From DASVCN01 sp040905665 (GTDB taxonomy: Bacteria; Deinococcota; Deinococci; Deinococcales; Trueperaceae), in NCBI GenBank assembly GCA_040905665.1, contig JBBDRD010000039.1, positions 1 to 64,000 on the forward strand: a stretch of 64,000 nt of DNA, in the 5' to 3' direction. Shown one piece after another: positions 13,394 through 22,475 of the stretch. Both the position numbers and the translations under genes were made by a program. The notes beneath the pieces were generated by a model, which worked only from the letters and a program-made list of their open reading frames with translations, did not search any database and was not told the origin of the DNA. Each line of letters opens with the position of its first letter. The stretch's first letter is position 1.

Positions 13394-14647
13394 CTACTCC
13401 CGTATCTGCCCCTCACCATCGACGAGATACTTATAGGTAACGATCTCGGCAAGACCCATCGGACCTCGGGCGTGCAATTTTTGGGTGGAGATCCCGATCT
13501 CGGCCCCAAAACCGAATTCGAAGCCATCGGTAAAGCGGGTAGAGGCGTTGACCACTACGGCGGCGGCGTCGACCTCCGCCTGGAAGCGGCGAGCGGCGAA
13601 ACGGTCCTCTGTAACTATCGCGTCGCTGTGCTGCGTGCCGTAACGGTCGATGTGCTCGAGCGCCGCGTCGAGATCATCGACCACCCTAATCGCCAGCTTG
13701 AGGTCCAGGTACTCCTCGGCCCAATCCGCCTCGGTCGCCGGTTCCATCGCCACGCCGTAGCCGCGCGCCCTTGGGCAGCCCACTAGCACAACCCCGGCGC
13801 CCTCGAGCTCCCTCAGCATTTCGGGCAGGAAATCGTCGGCAACCGCGGCATGAACCAGGAGCGTTTCGGCGGCGTTGCAAACGCCCGGACGCTGCACCTT
13901 GGCGTTGAAGGCGATCCGATGCGCCTTGCCCAAGTCAGCCGCCCCGTCGACATACACGTGACAATTTCCCACCCCGGTCTCGATCGTGGGCACCTTGGCG
14001 TTTTCGACCACGTGGGAAATTAGCGAGGCTCCGCCGCGGGGGATCACCAGGTCCACCTTGCCTCTGGCCGAGAGCAACTCGGTAACGTATTCGCGGTCGG
14101 GCGAGTCGATAAGCTGTATGGCGTCCTTTGGCAAGCCCCCTGTCTCCAGCGCCCCACGCATGACCTGCACCAGAACTCTGTTCGAAGCGAGCGCGTTGGC
14201 CGAGCCGCGCAACACCGCGGAGCTCCCCGCCATGAGCGCCAGGGAAGCGGCGTCCACCGTCACGTTTGGGCGCGATTCGTAGATCATGCCGATAACGCCG
14301 AATGGCACCGTCACCTTGCGAACCTCGAGCCCGTTCTCCAGTCGCCAGCCGTCGAGCACGCGTCCAAGGGGATCGGGAAGCTCGGCGATCTGCCGCACCG
14401 CCCCTGCGATTCCAGACAACCTGGCTTCGTCGACGGCAAGCCGGTCGATGCGGGAGGCGGGCGTGCCGCGGCGCCTCTCGGCGTCGACATCGTTGCGGTT
14501 CGCCTCGATGATCGCCCCGGCGTTAGCCTCGAGAGCGTCGGCCATCAGCAACAGACCGGCCCGGCGGTCCGATCGGGCAAGAGTTCGCGCTGCAGCCCGT
14601 GATCGAGCCAGCAGGCCGTTCAGATCTATAGCCGAGGTAACCGTCAT
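13394..14647 (-). CDS. proA: Gamma-glutamyl phosphate reductase (glutamate-5-semialdehyde dehydrogenase)
   Basis: ProA reduces gamma-glutamyl phosphate to glutamate-5-semialdehyde with NADPH in proline biosynthesis. The 417-residue protein is of normal length and contains family segments GVIGMIYESRPNVTVDAASL, LVIPRGGASLISHVVENAKV and the catalytic cysteine in KVQRPGVCNAAETLLVH. The end, RGPMGLAEIVTYKYLVDGEG, is also canonical. Its ATG overlaps the stop of the upstream amidohydrolase gene (ATGA), so the two are cotranscribed. proB (glutamate 5-kinase), the usual partner, is not adjacent. The pairing with an amidohydrolase has no obvious pathway meaning. Confidence 0.96.
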   Translation of the reverse strand: MTVTSAIDLNGLLARSRAAARTLARSDRRAGLLLMADALEANAGAIIEANRNDVDAERRRGTPASRIDRLAVDEARLSGIAGAVRQIAELPDPLGRVLDGWRLENGLEVRKVTVPFGVIGMIYESRPNVTVDAASLALMAGSSAVLRGSANALASNRVLVQVMRGALETGGLPKDAIQLIDSPDREYVTELLSARGKVDLVIPRGGASLISHVVENAKVPTIETGVGNCHVYVDGAADLGKAHRIAFNAKVQRPGVCNAAETLLVHAAVADDFLPEMLRELEGAGVVLVGCPRARGYGVAMEPATEADWAEEYLDLKLAIRVVDDLDAALEHIDRYGTQHSDAIVTEDRFAARRFQAEVDAAAVVVNASTRFTDGFEFGFGAEIGISTQKLHARGPMGLAEIVTYKYLVDGEGQIRE

Positions 14648-16299
14648 GAGCGAGTATATCCGGCTGAAACCAGGCCGGCCGGATCGTAGGTGGGCTGCCC
14701 TCCCTTGATCGTGGCGAGCACGTTCAGCTCGTCGAGCGACTCGAGCGGGTTGTGTGAGAGAAGCACCAGATCGGCATCGAAACCGGATACGAGGCGGCCG
14801 CTTCGCCCGTCGCGGCCGATAGCGTAGGCGGCGCCGCCGGTATAGGCGTGCAACGCCTGTTGAACGGAGATCGCCTGTTGAGGGCAGAGAACGTTACCCT
14901 CTACCCCAATACGCCGGCAGGCCGCGCGCAGCCCTTCGAACACATCCGGCGGGGCCACCGGCGTGTCGGAGCCGAACGCGAGAGGAACGCCCGCATCGAG
15001 CAGGGAGCGGATCCGATAGGCGCGGTCCTTCCGATCTCCCAGCAGCGCTTCGACCGACGGAACGTCGAAGGTCAGGTGTATTGGCTGCATCGAGGCGATC
15101 ACACCCAGGCGGGCCAGGCGCGCGACGTCGTCCGCCGCCAGGTGCTGAGCATGTTCCAGCCGTGGCCGCATTCCCTTTCCCCGCCACTGCGGGGCGGTCG
15201 CCTCGAGGGCATCGAGAACGGCGCGGGCGGCCGCGTCGCCAATCGCATGAGTAACCGGCGTGAGCCCGGCTTCGATGGCGAGCGGGTAACGCTCGGCGAG
15301 GACCTCTGGTCCGTGTACCGCGACACCCCGTTCGCTGCCGCCCAGGTAGGGCTCGAGCATCCAGGCTGTGCGGCTCCCCAAAGCACCGTCGGCAAAGAAT
15401 TTCGCGCCTCCGATGGCGAAGTTGCCTCCCCCCTGTCCGCTAGCGATACCGACGGCGGACGCGTGCTCGATATCCTCCTGGTTCACGCAGGCCCACACTC
15501 GCAGCGGGAACTCGTCGCGCGAGGCAGCTTGGGCCACCTCGCGCCAGTAGGCTGCCGGCTCGTAAGCCATGTGATGAACGGTGGCGATCCCACGAGAAGC
15601 CAAGTCATCACCCGCCCTCGCCACCGCTTGCGCAATCTCACTCGAATGGGGCGCGGGAATCTTGTCCCAAACAAGGTGCAGCGCTCGCTCCAAGAGCAAA
15701 CCGGTCGCTTCGCCGCGCCGGTCTCGAACCACGGTGCCGTCGGGCGGGCTGGGTGTAGCGGAGGACACTCCGGCTCGCTGCAGGGCCAAGCTGTTTACCC
15801 AGGCGCTGTGATGATCCTGGGAGCGAAGCAGCACCGGATGATCCGGCACCACGCGGTCGAGCATTCCTCGGTCGACCTTCTGGAGCCCCCAACGTTGCAG
15901 GCCGAAACCGGCTCCCAGGATCCAGCTTCCCGCCGGCACGTTGACCGCATGGGCAGCGACGCGCCGCAACCCTTCATCCAAGTTGGCGGCGCTGTGCAGG
16001 TTCAGCTGACTCAGCTCGAAACCGTGCTGGGTGAGGTGGACATGACAGTCGTGGAATGCCGGTAACAGACAGCCGCCCTGTCCGTCAACGATCTGCGCTC
16101 CGGGCGCGAGCCGCGGTCTAAGCTCCTCCTCGTTTCCTACCGCCAGTACTCTGTCGCCTCTCAGCGCGACGGCGCTCGCCGATCGTACGTGCGGCTGCAT
16201 GGTGACCGGTTGCATGGTGATAACGCTGCAGTTGACGAATAGGACGTCTCGAGGACCGGTGGGGCCTTTCGTGGGGAGCGGATTGACAAGGGCGGTCAT
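14644..16299 (-). CDS. Amidohydrolase family protein (YtcJ/N-substituted formamide deformylase type)
   Basis: This 551-residue enzyme belongs to the metal-dependent amidohydrolase superfamily, subgroup YtcJ/amidohydrolase 3. The metal-binding HDCHVHLTQHG segment is near residue 65, the later histidines lie in LEHAQHLA and THAIGDAAAR, and the final aspartate is in LAFGSDTPVAPPDVFEGLRA. Characteristic subgroup stretches are GSWILGAGFGLQRW and GAKFFADGALGSRTAWMLEP. Substrate cannot be deduced. The ATG has GGAGG five bases upstream. The gene is preceded by a 13-bp tandem repeat and followed by overlapping proA. A hydrolase of an N-acyl or imide substrate is the most that can be said. Confidence 0.88.
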   Translation of the reverse strand: MTALVNPLPTKGPTGPRDVLFVNCSVITMQPVTMQPHVRSASAVALRGDRVLAVGNEEELRPRLAPGAQIVDGQGGCLLPAFHDCHVHLTQHGFELSQLNLHSAANLDEGLRRVAAHAVNVPAGSWILGAGFGLQRWGLQKVDRGMLDRVVPDHPVLLRSQDHHSAWVNSLALQRAGVSSATPSPPDGTVVRDRRGEATGLLLERALHLVWDKIPAPHSSEIAQAVARAGDDLASRGIATVHHMAYEPAAYWREVAQAASRDEFPLRVWACVNQEDIEHASAVGIASGQGGGNFAIGGAKFFADGALGSRTAWMLEPYLGGSERGVAVHGPEVLAERYPLAIEAGLTPVTHAIGDAAARAVLDALEATAPQWRGKGMRPRLEHAQHLAADDVARLARLGVIASMQPIHLTFDVPSVEALLGDRKDRAYRIRSLLDAGVPLAFGSDTPVAPPDVFEGLRAACRRIGVEGNVLCPQQAISVQQALHAYTGGAAYAIGRDGRSGRLVSGFDADLVLLSHNPLESLDELNVLATIKGGQPTYDPAGLVSAGYTRS

Positions 16300-16305
16300 G
16301 GGGGC

Positions 16306-16396
16306 CTCCGTTCAGCGCCACCGTTCGGCGCCTCCGTTCGGCGCCACCGTTTAGCGCTTCGGTTCAGAACAACCGTTCAGCGCCTCCGTTTAGTGG
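16306..16396. repeat. Seven-copy 13-bp tandem repeat between genes
   Basis: Seven head-to-tail units with period 13 (CTCCGTTCAGCGC, CACCGTTCGGCGC and variants) fill the space between the RNHCP gene and the amidohydrolase, reaching into the last codons of the former. The units diverge by a few bases each; there are no spacers, so it is not CRISPR. Confidence 0.85.
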
Positions 16397-16731
16397 CCAG
16401 GCAACGGCCGGCCGGAGAGCTGCAACAGAATTTCGAAATCATCAGGACTGGCCGGATCATCGAGCGCAGCCCGGTTGCGCCGCAACTTCCCGCAACTCTG
16501 ACAGCGGTACACTATGACATACCCCTTCTTCGCATCGGTCACCACGCCGATCGGTTCGAGTACGCCGCCACAATCACTTGCCCTGTCACCCGGCATTACG
16601 TCTACATGCCGAGAGTAGAGGCAGTAGGGGCAATGGTTGCGGCAGCCTCCGGCAGAGAGCGGCGGCACCTCGTTACCGCAGTTGTTGCAGGTGAAGCCGG
16701 TGTTGCGGCCCACGGCGGTAAATCGCTTCAT
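16390..16731 (-). CDS. RNHCP domain zinc-ribbon protein
   Basis: The 113-residue protein contains the diagnostic RNHCPYCLYSRHVD stretch (residues 32-45) that names the RNHCP domain family. It has several cysteine pairs that could bind zinc: CNNC at 15-18, CPYC at 35-38 and CQSC near 77-80, plus DCGGVLEPIGV in the middle. The family is widespread but uncharacterised; nucleic-acid binding is plausible from the zinc-ribbon look. A TAAACT box ends only five bases before the ATG, so the mRNA is probably leaderless. The stop codon is inside the 13-bp tandem repeat, which suggests the repeat grew from or into the gene end. Confidence 0.88.
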   Translation of the reverse strand: MKRFTAVGRNTGFTCNNCGNEVPPLSAGGCRNHCPYCLYSRHVDVMPGDRASDCGGVLEPIGVVTDAKKGYVIVYRCQSCGKLRRNRAALDDPASPDDFEILLQLSGRPLPGH

Positions 16732-16736
16732 GAGTC

Positions 16737-16742
16737 AGTTTA
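16737..16742 (-). promoter_or_regulatory. Leaderless -10 box of the RNHCP gene
   Basis: TAAACT on the minus strand ends 5 bases before the ATG at 16731, with no Shine-Dalgarno sequence. This fits the TANNNT leaderless promoters known in Deinococcus. Confidence 0.55.
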
Positions 16743-16855
16743 CCGGCCTGCGGGCGTACCCCAGGTAGCCACGGCAGAGCGGATGACTGGACACGTTGCA
16801 TCGGCCTAGCGGCTAAAGAGGCCGGTGTCCGGCGTCGAGGATGCGAAGCACTCGC

Positions 16856-16884
16856 TTGCGCCCCGGGCCAACGGGCCGTAGCAT
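16856..16884 (+). promoter_or_regulatory. Probable promoter of the ABC-F gene
   Basis: TTGCGC (16856-16861) and TAGCAT (16879-16884) are exactly 17 bases apart. Transcription would start a few bases before the ATG at 16898, which supports that start over the ATG at 16883. Confidence 0.5.
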
Positions 16885-16897
16885 GACGCCCGAAGTC

Positions 16898-19291
16898 ATG
16901 GAACTCATCACCGCCCGAAACATCACCATCGAACGCAACGGCGGGACGCTATTGCAGGACGCCCAGTTGACGGTACGGGCCGGAAGCCGATTGGGACTCG
17001 TGGGCGCCAACGGCAGTGGCAAGAGCACGCTTTTGCAGGTGTTGGCCGGCGTTTGGCCGCTCGCCAACGGCCGATTACGGCACGCCCCCGGAAGTCGGGT
17101 GGGTTACCTCCCCCAGGAACAGCCGTGGGAGGAAGGGCAGAACGCCTGGAAAGCGGCCCTACTCGGCTTGGCTAGAACGACCGAACTCGAGCGCGAGCTG
17201 CGGGCCGAGGAGGTACTTCTCTCCCGTGGCGATGGGAGGCTCGACCGTTACGCCAACCTACAGGAAATGTTCGAGCGGACTGGAGGTTACGCGGCCGAGG
17301 CCGGTCTGCGCGAGTCGCTGGCGGCATTGGGCTTGCCCAACGATAAATTGGAACTCACCGTGGAGGGCCTCTCGGGTGGGGAACGCGCCCGACTCGCTCT
17401 CGCCCGCGTCCTCTCTTCGGAACCGGACGTGCTCCTGCTCGACGAACCAACGAATCACCTGGACCTGCCCGCCCTTTCATGGCTGGGAGAGCGGCTACAC
17501 AAGTGGCGCGGCGCTGTCGTGCTGGTCTCACACGACCGAGCGCTGCTCGACGAGATCTGTACGGAGACGGCCGAATTGCGCGGTCGCTCCCTCTCGCTAA
17601 CCCGTGGCGGCATAACGTTGTTGCGCGAGCAGCAGGGTGTTTTAAGGCGAGCTTCAGAGCGTCAGCTGCATGAACGACGCAAGGCGGCCGAGCGTATCGA
17701 GCGTGTGGCCTCGGAGTTGCGCTCCTGGGGCACGGCCAAGGCGCAGCGTCGGCGGCGACGGTTTGAGCGTGAGCTGGAAGACTTGGGGAGGGAGTCGGGC
17801 GGTGTCGCGCAGGACGGCATCACGGGCGTTACCTTGGGCTTCGACGCTGCCGGCCGACTGTTACTGGATGCGCGCGAAGCCAGCGGAATCCTTCTCGACG
17901 CCCGCCACCTGAGAAGCGTTCACGGCAGGCGCATCGTCCTGGGCGGTGCTCATGTGCGCCTGCAGGCCGGCGAAAAGGTAGCGTTACTGGGCCCCAATGG
18001 CAGCGGCAAGAGCACTTTGCTGCGACTTTTGGCGGGGCTTATCCCATCGGATGACCCCAAGGCGGAGTTCTGGTGGCACCGCGACGCAAAGCTCTACTAT
18101 GCCGACCAAGTAGGTCGTGGGCTTGCCGACGACGCTCCCGTCTTCGACCAGCTCACCGAGTTGGCAAGCGTACAGCGGGCCCATTTGCTGCTCGCCCTCT
18201 CCGGTTTGGAGGAGTCGAAGAGGCACGTTCTGCCTGCGTCGCTCTCGGGTGGTGAACGGGCTCGAGCCGGACTTGCCCGCTTGCTGGCAGCCCAGGCCAA
18301 TCTGCTGCTGCTCGACGAGCCGACCAACGACCTGGACATGAATGCGATCGAAACGCTGCACCACGCAATCGAAGCCAGCTCGGCGGCAATGGTGATAGCA
18401 ACCCACGATAGGGCTTTAGCACGGCTAGCGACTCGTGTATGGGTAATTGAGGAGGGTCAGCTGGTCGAATACCGTGGTGGATTGGAGGGTTACCTAGCAG
18501 GCCGGAGACGGCTCGAGCCAAAACTGTTGGAACCGGGGGAGCTGAACCAGGGGCAGTTGGAGCAGGGGCAGATGGAGCAGGAGCAGATGGAGCAGGAGCG
18601 GTTGGCGCAAGGGCAGTTGGAGCAGGGGCAGATGGAGCAGGAGCGGTTGGCGCGGGAGGGGGTCGAGCTTGAACATCTGGAACTGGAACGGCTGGGGGTC
18701 GAGACGCGCCTGGACGATCCACTCTTGCTGGCCGAACGGGAACGGCAACGACTGGAGCGCCGACATAAGGAGTTGATCGACGAGCTTTCACTGCGCTACG
18801 ACCGCGCCCTGCCAGCACCCAGGGCCACCTACTCGGTCCGAGAAGCGGGTATCGCGGTGGCGGCGAACCTGTCCGCCGAGGGTCTGTGCTTTGAGAGTGA
18901 AGCCGCGGTGGAGCTGCGCCTGTTGGTGCGTGAGGGAATCGGTCACCTCGTCATGCGAGAGGAGCAGGGCCGCTCGTTGCTCCCCTGGGCACGCAGCGCA
19001 CTACTCGACGCTGCCGTGCGGCTGGCCTTCTACGCCCTTGCCCCCTCAGCCGTGCAACACCACTCCCCGGTTCCGCCCGACACCAGGCTACTGGAGCGCG
19101 GCGAGGACGACTGGTGGTGGCTAAGTCGGGAACGCTTCGAACAGCTCGAGGGCTGGCGCCGACCGGGGCCGGCGCCGCCGGCCGGCAACCGAAGGCGTGC
19201 GAAAGGACGCGGACGCCGCCCTTCGAAACGCCGCCCTTCCAAGCGCCGCCCTTCGAAACAGAGCGCGACAATCCGTTCCCGCTCCGGATGA
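16898..19291 (+). CDS. ABC-F type ATPase with repeat-rich linker and basic tail
   Basis: ABC-F proteins carry two ABC ATPase cassettes without membrane helices and usually act on ribosomes (translation factors or antibiotic protection). Here both cassettes are complete: Walker A GANGSGKSTLLQ and GPNGSGKSTLLR, signature LSGGERARLALARVL and LSGGERARAGLARLL, and Walker B LLLLDEPTNHLDL and LLLLDEPTNDLDM. The 797-residue length exceeds typical members (roughly 520-650). The excess is a Gln/Glu-rich linker encoded by seven 15-bp repeats (18551-18655), an extra globular segment, and a basic RRPSK tail encoded by three 15-bp repeats. I chose ATG 16898 from promoter position and homologue-like MELITARNITIERNG. 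The stop overlaps the next gene (ATGA). Confidence 0.85.
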   Translation: MELITARNITIERNGGTLLQDAQLTVRAGSRLGLVGANGSGKSTLLQVLAGVWPLANGRLRHAPGSRVGYLPQEQPWEEGQNAWKAALLGLARTTELERELRAEEVLLSRGDGRLDRYANLQEMFERTGGYAAEAGLRESLAALGLPNDKLELTVEGLSGGERARLALARVLSSEPDVLLLDEPTNHLDLPALSWLGERLHKWRGAVVLVSHDRALLDEICTETAELRGRSLSLTRGGITLLREQQGVLRRASERQLHERRKAAERIERVASELRSWGTAKAQRRRRRFERELEDLGRESGGVAQDGITGVTLGFDAAGRLLLDAREASGILLDARHLRSVHGRRIVLGGAHVRLQAGEKVALLGPNGSGKSTLLRLLAGLIPSDDPKAEFWWHRDAKLYYADQVGRGLADDAPVFDQLTELASVQRAHLLLALSGLEESKRHVLPASLSGGERARAGLARLLAAQANLLLLDEPTNDLDMNAIETLHHAIEASSAAMVIATHDRALARLATRVWVIEEGQLVEYRGGLEGYLAGRRRLEPKLLEPGELNQGQLEQGQMEQEQMEQERLAQGQLEQGQMEQERLAREGVELEHLELERLGVETRLDDPLLLAERERQRLERRHKELIDELSLRYDRALPAPRATYSVREAGIAVAANLSAEGLCFESEAAVELRLLVREGIGHLVMREEQGRSLLPWARSALLDAAVRLAFYALAPSAVQHHSPVPPDTRLLERGEDDWWWLSRERFEQLEGWRRPGPAPPAGNRRRAKGRGRRPSKRRPSKRRPSKQSATIRSRSG
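18551..18655 (+). repeat. 15-bp minisatellite in the ABC-F gene
   Basis: Seven in-frame units, GGGCAGTTGGAGCAG and variants, encode QLEQG/QMEQE-like pentapeptides. Units 1, 2 and 4 recur in order as 5, 6 and 7, so a larger block was duplicated. Confidence 0.9.
19214..19258 (+). repeat. Three-copy 15-bp repeat encoding RRPSK
   Basis: Three units (CGCCGCCCTTCGAAA, one with TCCAAG ending) at the ABC-F C-terminus encode a basic RRPSK tail, probably RNA- or ribosome-interacting if translated. Confidence 0.85.
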
Positions 19292-20391
19292 GGCTCCCGA
19301 CGAGTCCCCAGACGAGGCTCCACGCGAAGCTCCAGTCAAGAGGATCACAGGAAAGATTCCGCTTCGCTCTTGCGCTAAGTAGCGCTCTCGCCTTGCTTGC
19401 AGCGTCGCTCTGGCTACTGCCCCAGGCGGCGTTCGCGCAATTCTACGGCCGTCTCCTCTACCCTGGCCTGAGCGGAATCCTCACCACACTTACTTCCTGG
19501 ACCTCCTTTCCGCTGGGCCTGGCCGTGGTTCCTTTACTAAGCGGGCTCCTTCTATGGCGCTCACTTGCGCCCGGCCAACCGACACCGCTGGTCGCCCGTC
19601 TGCTGCGTCCGCTACCGTTGGTGGTGGCCCTGTGGGCGCTCTACATGATCCTCTGGGGGGTCAACTACCGTCGCCCTCCGCTGCTCGAACTGCTGGGCGT
19701 CCCGAATGAGACCGTGAGTAGCACCGAGATGAGTGCATTGGCCGAGGATCTCCTGCGTTGGATCACCTCGAGCACAGCGGCCGATGGCGATCTAGAACGA
19801 AACCCCGCCCAAGCTCTGGCTGAGATCTCCGAGGAGATCGAGGGCCTGGCGCTGGAGATCAATTGGCCGGCACATCTGCCACAAGGCGTAAAGAATCTGC
19901 CGTCAGGCACCCTACTCAGCTCCGGTTACGCCGGAATGCTCTTCCCCTTCACCCTGGAACCCCAGGTGGATGCCGGACTCTCGAACTCGTCGCGCGTCGC
20001 CGTTGGCGCTCACGAGCTGGCCCACGTCGCCGGTTTCGCTGCCGAGGCGGATGCCGATCTCGCCGCCCTCATTGCCGGACTTCGCTCCCATCACCCCTTT
20101 GCCCGCTATTCCACTGCCCTCTCGCTACTGTCCCGGATGCTCGGATCGATGCCTGAGGGGGAGCTCGCGTCGATATTGGAACGGCTGCCGGAACGAGCAC
20201 GTATCGACCTGGCCGACGCCCGCGCCCGCTCGGCCCGCTACCTGCAACGCTCTCTGGCGGAGCGAGTAACTGCCGTCTACCACCGGCTGCTACAGGGGCA
20301 AGGGGTGGAGTCCGGTGTCGGAGACTACGGCCGTGCACCCCAACTCACTGCCCAACTTCACCGCTACGGTCTGCTTCCGCAGCCGCCGTAA
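19288..20391 (+). CDS. DUF3810 membrane protein with HExxH zinc motif
   Basis: The 367-residue protein matches the DUF3810 type: two or three N-terminal transmembrane helices (FALALSSALALLAASLWLLP, then FPLGLAVVPLLSGLLLW, then LPLVVALWALYMILWGVNY) followed by a soluble helical domain. That domain contains HELAH at residues 242-246 and EAEADADLAAL, the expected second metal-ligand region of a gluzincin-like peptidase. Family membrane proteins have no demonstrated substrate. The ATG at 19288 overlaps the ABC-F stop as ATGA; a longer frame upstream lies within the ABC-F gene and was not used. It converges with the M3 peptidase gene four bases downstream. Confidence 0.8.
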   Translation: MRLPTSPQTRLHAKLQSRGSQERFRFALALSSALALLAASLWLLPQAAFAQFYGRLLYPGLSGILTTLTSWTSFPLGLAVVPLLSGLLLWRSLAPGQPTPLVARLLRPLPLVVALWALYMILWGVNYRRPPLLELLGVPNETVSSTEMSALAEDLLRWITSSTAADGDLERNPAQALAEISEEIEGLALEINWPAHLPQGVKNLPSGTLLSSGYAGMLFPFTLEPQVDAGLSNSSRVAVGAHELAHVAGFAAEADADLAALIAGLRSHHPFARYSTALSLLSRMLGSMPEGELASILERLPERARIDLADARARSARYLQRSLAERVTAVYHRLLQGQGVESGVGDYGRAPQLTAQLHRYGLLPQPP

Positions 20392-20395
20392 TTCG

Positions 20396-22438
20396 TCAGT
20401 TCGAGCCCGGCGTACGATAGCTGCTTCCGATGTTCCGCCTCAGGAGCGCTTCGGGATCGGGATCGCGGCCCATGAACTCACGGAACTGCTCGGCCTGATC
20501 CCGACTATCTCCTTTCGACAAGATAGCGTCGATGAAAGCCCTTCCCGTTTCGCGGTCAAAGATGCCGTTCTTCTCGAAGCGTGTAAAGGCGTCGGCCTCC
20601 AACATTTCACTCCATTTATAGGAGTAGTAGCCCGCCGCATAGCCGCCGGCGAAAATATGGCCGAAGGCGCACAAAAAGGCGTCACGAGCGAACTCGGGCC
20701 GCATTACGTACTGCTCGCGAACCCTGTTCCCGAACTCCACCGGATCTTCTCCCGAGTTCGGGTCGAACTCCATGTGCAGGGCAAGGTCGACACTCCCGAA
20801 GGAGAGCTGGCGCATCTGAGTGTTCGCTTCCATGAAGGTACGGCTGGCCTCGAGCCTCCGGAACAGCTCCTGCGGGATAGGTTCGCCGGTATCGAAATGG
20901 TGCGCGAAAAGATCGAGCGCCTGGCGCTGCCAGGTCCAATTTTCCATAATGTGGCTCGGCAACTCCACCCAGTCGCGCGGTACTTGCGTTCCGGCCAGCG
21001 CCGGAACGGCGACACGCGAAAGGAGGTGGTGGAGCAGGTGACCGAACTCGTGGAAGATCGTCTCTACTTCACGGTGAGTGAGCAGCGCGGGCTTACCGTC
21101 CTGCGGCAGCGTGAAGTTTGCGACCATCAACCCAAGGTGCGGGCTCAGCACCCCGTCTGGGCCCGGCTGCCCATGTATCACGCCGTTCATCCAGGCCCCC
21201 GAGCGCTTGGATTCGCGAGGGAACCAGTCGGCGTAGAAGGAGCCCAGGTGCCGACCCTCTTCGTCGCGCATCTCGTAGTAGCTCACATCGGGGTGCCATA
21301 CCGCCTCGTTGGATACCTCCTGCACTGTCACACCGAACAGCCGTCGGGCAATGTCGAATAGGCCCTTCAACACTCCGTCAAGCGGAAGGTAGGGTCGCAG
21401 CTCCTCCGAATCGATCTCGAACCGGGTGCGCCGCAATTTCTCGATCGCGTGCGCCTGATCCCACGGTTCCAGTTGCTCCAGACCCAGGTCTCGGGAGGCG
21501 AACTCCTGCAGCGCAGCCAGCTCTTCTCGCCAGTACGGCAGCGTCTTGGCATGTAGCTCCCGTTCGAACTCTACGGCAGCGGCGGCGCTCTTGACCATGT
21601 TGATCTCCAACCGATAATCGGCGAAGTGGTCGTAGCCGAGGATCTGGGCCATCTCCCGGCGCCGCGCGAGAATCTCACGGATAAGCGGACGGTTGTCCTG
21701 TTCGCCGCTGGTCGCGCGATTGGCGTAGGCCTCGTACATCTGCTTGCGCAGCTCCCGTCGATCGGAGTACTGGATGAACGCGAGATAGGAGGGGGCGTGC
21801 AGCGTGAAGCGCCAGCCCTCGATTCCCTTCTGTTCCGCCGAGGAGCGGGCCTGCCGCCGGGCGGAATCGGGCAGGCCGGCTAGTTCGGACTCATCTGTAA
21901 GTACCAGTTCGAAGGCGTTGGTTGCATCGAGGACGTTGTTGCCGAAGTCGGTAGTGAGCTTCGCGAGTTCGGTACGGATCTGTTCGACCCGAGAGCGCTT
22001 TGCGGCGTCGAGATCGGCTCCTGCCCGGCGGAACTCGTCCACCAGTTTTTCCAGCCGCCTGGCGCGTATGGGGTCGAGCGAAGAGGCATCGCCGCTAGCG
22101 GAGTAGCTGCGAATCGCCTGCCATAGCTCCTGCCGTGTGGGCAATTTGGAGTAGAACTCCGAAAAGGAGGGTAACGCATCATTGAACGCCTTGCGGAGCT
22201 CTGGCTCATTGGACACGGACATCAGATGGTAAACGATCCCTACCGCACGATCGATCCGGTCGACCAGGCTATCGAGTGCGGCTACCGTGTTCTCGTACGT
22301 CCTCGGCTCCTCGAGTTCCACGATCCTGCCGAGCTCCCGCTCGGCGTGGTCAATCGCTTCGCCGATCCCTGGGACGACATGCTCCGCCTCGATGGAATCG
22401 AACGGAATCTGGAACTCTCGTGAAAGCAGTGGGTTCAT
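20396..22438 (-). CDS. M3 family metallopeptidase, oligopeptidase A/PrlC type
   Basis: This 680-residue cytoplasmic enzyme is a thimet-oligopeptidase-like M3 peptidase that degrades short peptides. The zinc motif HEFGHLLHHLLS starts at residue 463, and the upstream TLPQDGKPALLTHREVET and downstream PSHIMENWTWQ are typical of oligopeptidase A. The end, AGYYSYKWSEMLEADAFTRF, is strongly conserved. The start ATG has GGAGG six bases upstream; a TACACT -10 box lies at 22470-22475. A second M3 enzyme of the oligoendopeptidase F branch is encoded at 42482. Length and motifs are complete. Confidence 0.94.
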   Translation of the reverse strand: MNPLLSREFQIPFDSIEAEHVVPGIGEAIDHAERELGRIVELEEPRTYENTVAALDSLVDRIDRAVGIVYHLMSVSNEPELRKAFNDALPSFSEFYSKLPTRQELWQAIRSYSASGDASSLDPIRARRLEKLVDEFRRAGADLDAAKRSRVEQIRTELAKLTTDFGNNVLDATNAFELVLTDESELAGLPDSARRQARSSAEQKGIEGWRFTLHAPSYLAFIQYSDRRELRKQMYEAYANRATSGEQDNRPLIREILARRREMAQILGYDHFADYRLEINMVKSAAAAVEFERELHAKTLPYWREELAALQEFASRDLGLEQLEPWDQAHAIEKLRRTRFEIDSEELRPYLPLDGVLKGLFDIARRLFGVTVQEVSNEAVWHPDVSYYEMRDEEGRHLGSFYADWFPRESKRSGAWMNGVIHGQPGPDGVLSPHLGLMVANFTLPQDGKPALLTHREVETIFHEFGHLLHHLLSRVAVPALAGTQVPRDWVELPSHIMENWTWQRQALDLFAHHFDTGEPIPQELFRRLEASRTFMEANTQMRQLSFGSVDLALHMEFDPNSGEDPVEFGNRVREQYVMRPEFARDAFLCAFGHIFAGGYAAGYYSYKWSEMLEADAFTRFEKNGIFDRETGRAFIDAILSKGDSRDQAEQFREFMGRDPDPEALLRRNIGSSYRTPGSN

Positions 22439-22469
22439 TTATGTCCTCCGCACGCCGGTTGCGCGCAAT

Positions 22470-22475
22470 AGTGTA
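22470..22475 (-). promoter_or_regulatory. Possible -10 box of the M3 oligopeptidase gene
   Basis: TACACT on the minus strand lies 31 bases before the ATG. A matching -35 was not found, so this is a weak call. Confidence 0.35.

Noticed and set aside
14848..16065. Plus-strand open frame of about 405 codons
   Set aside because: Antisense to the amidohydrolase; composition artefact.
16306..16396. Possible CRISPR array
   Set aside because: Units are 13 bases, contiguous and without spacers; no cas genes nearby.
20315..21361. Plus-strand open frame of about 348 codons
   Set aside because: Antisense to the M3 peptidase zinc-site region and without motifs.
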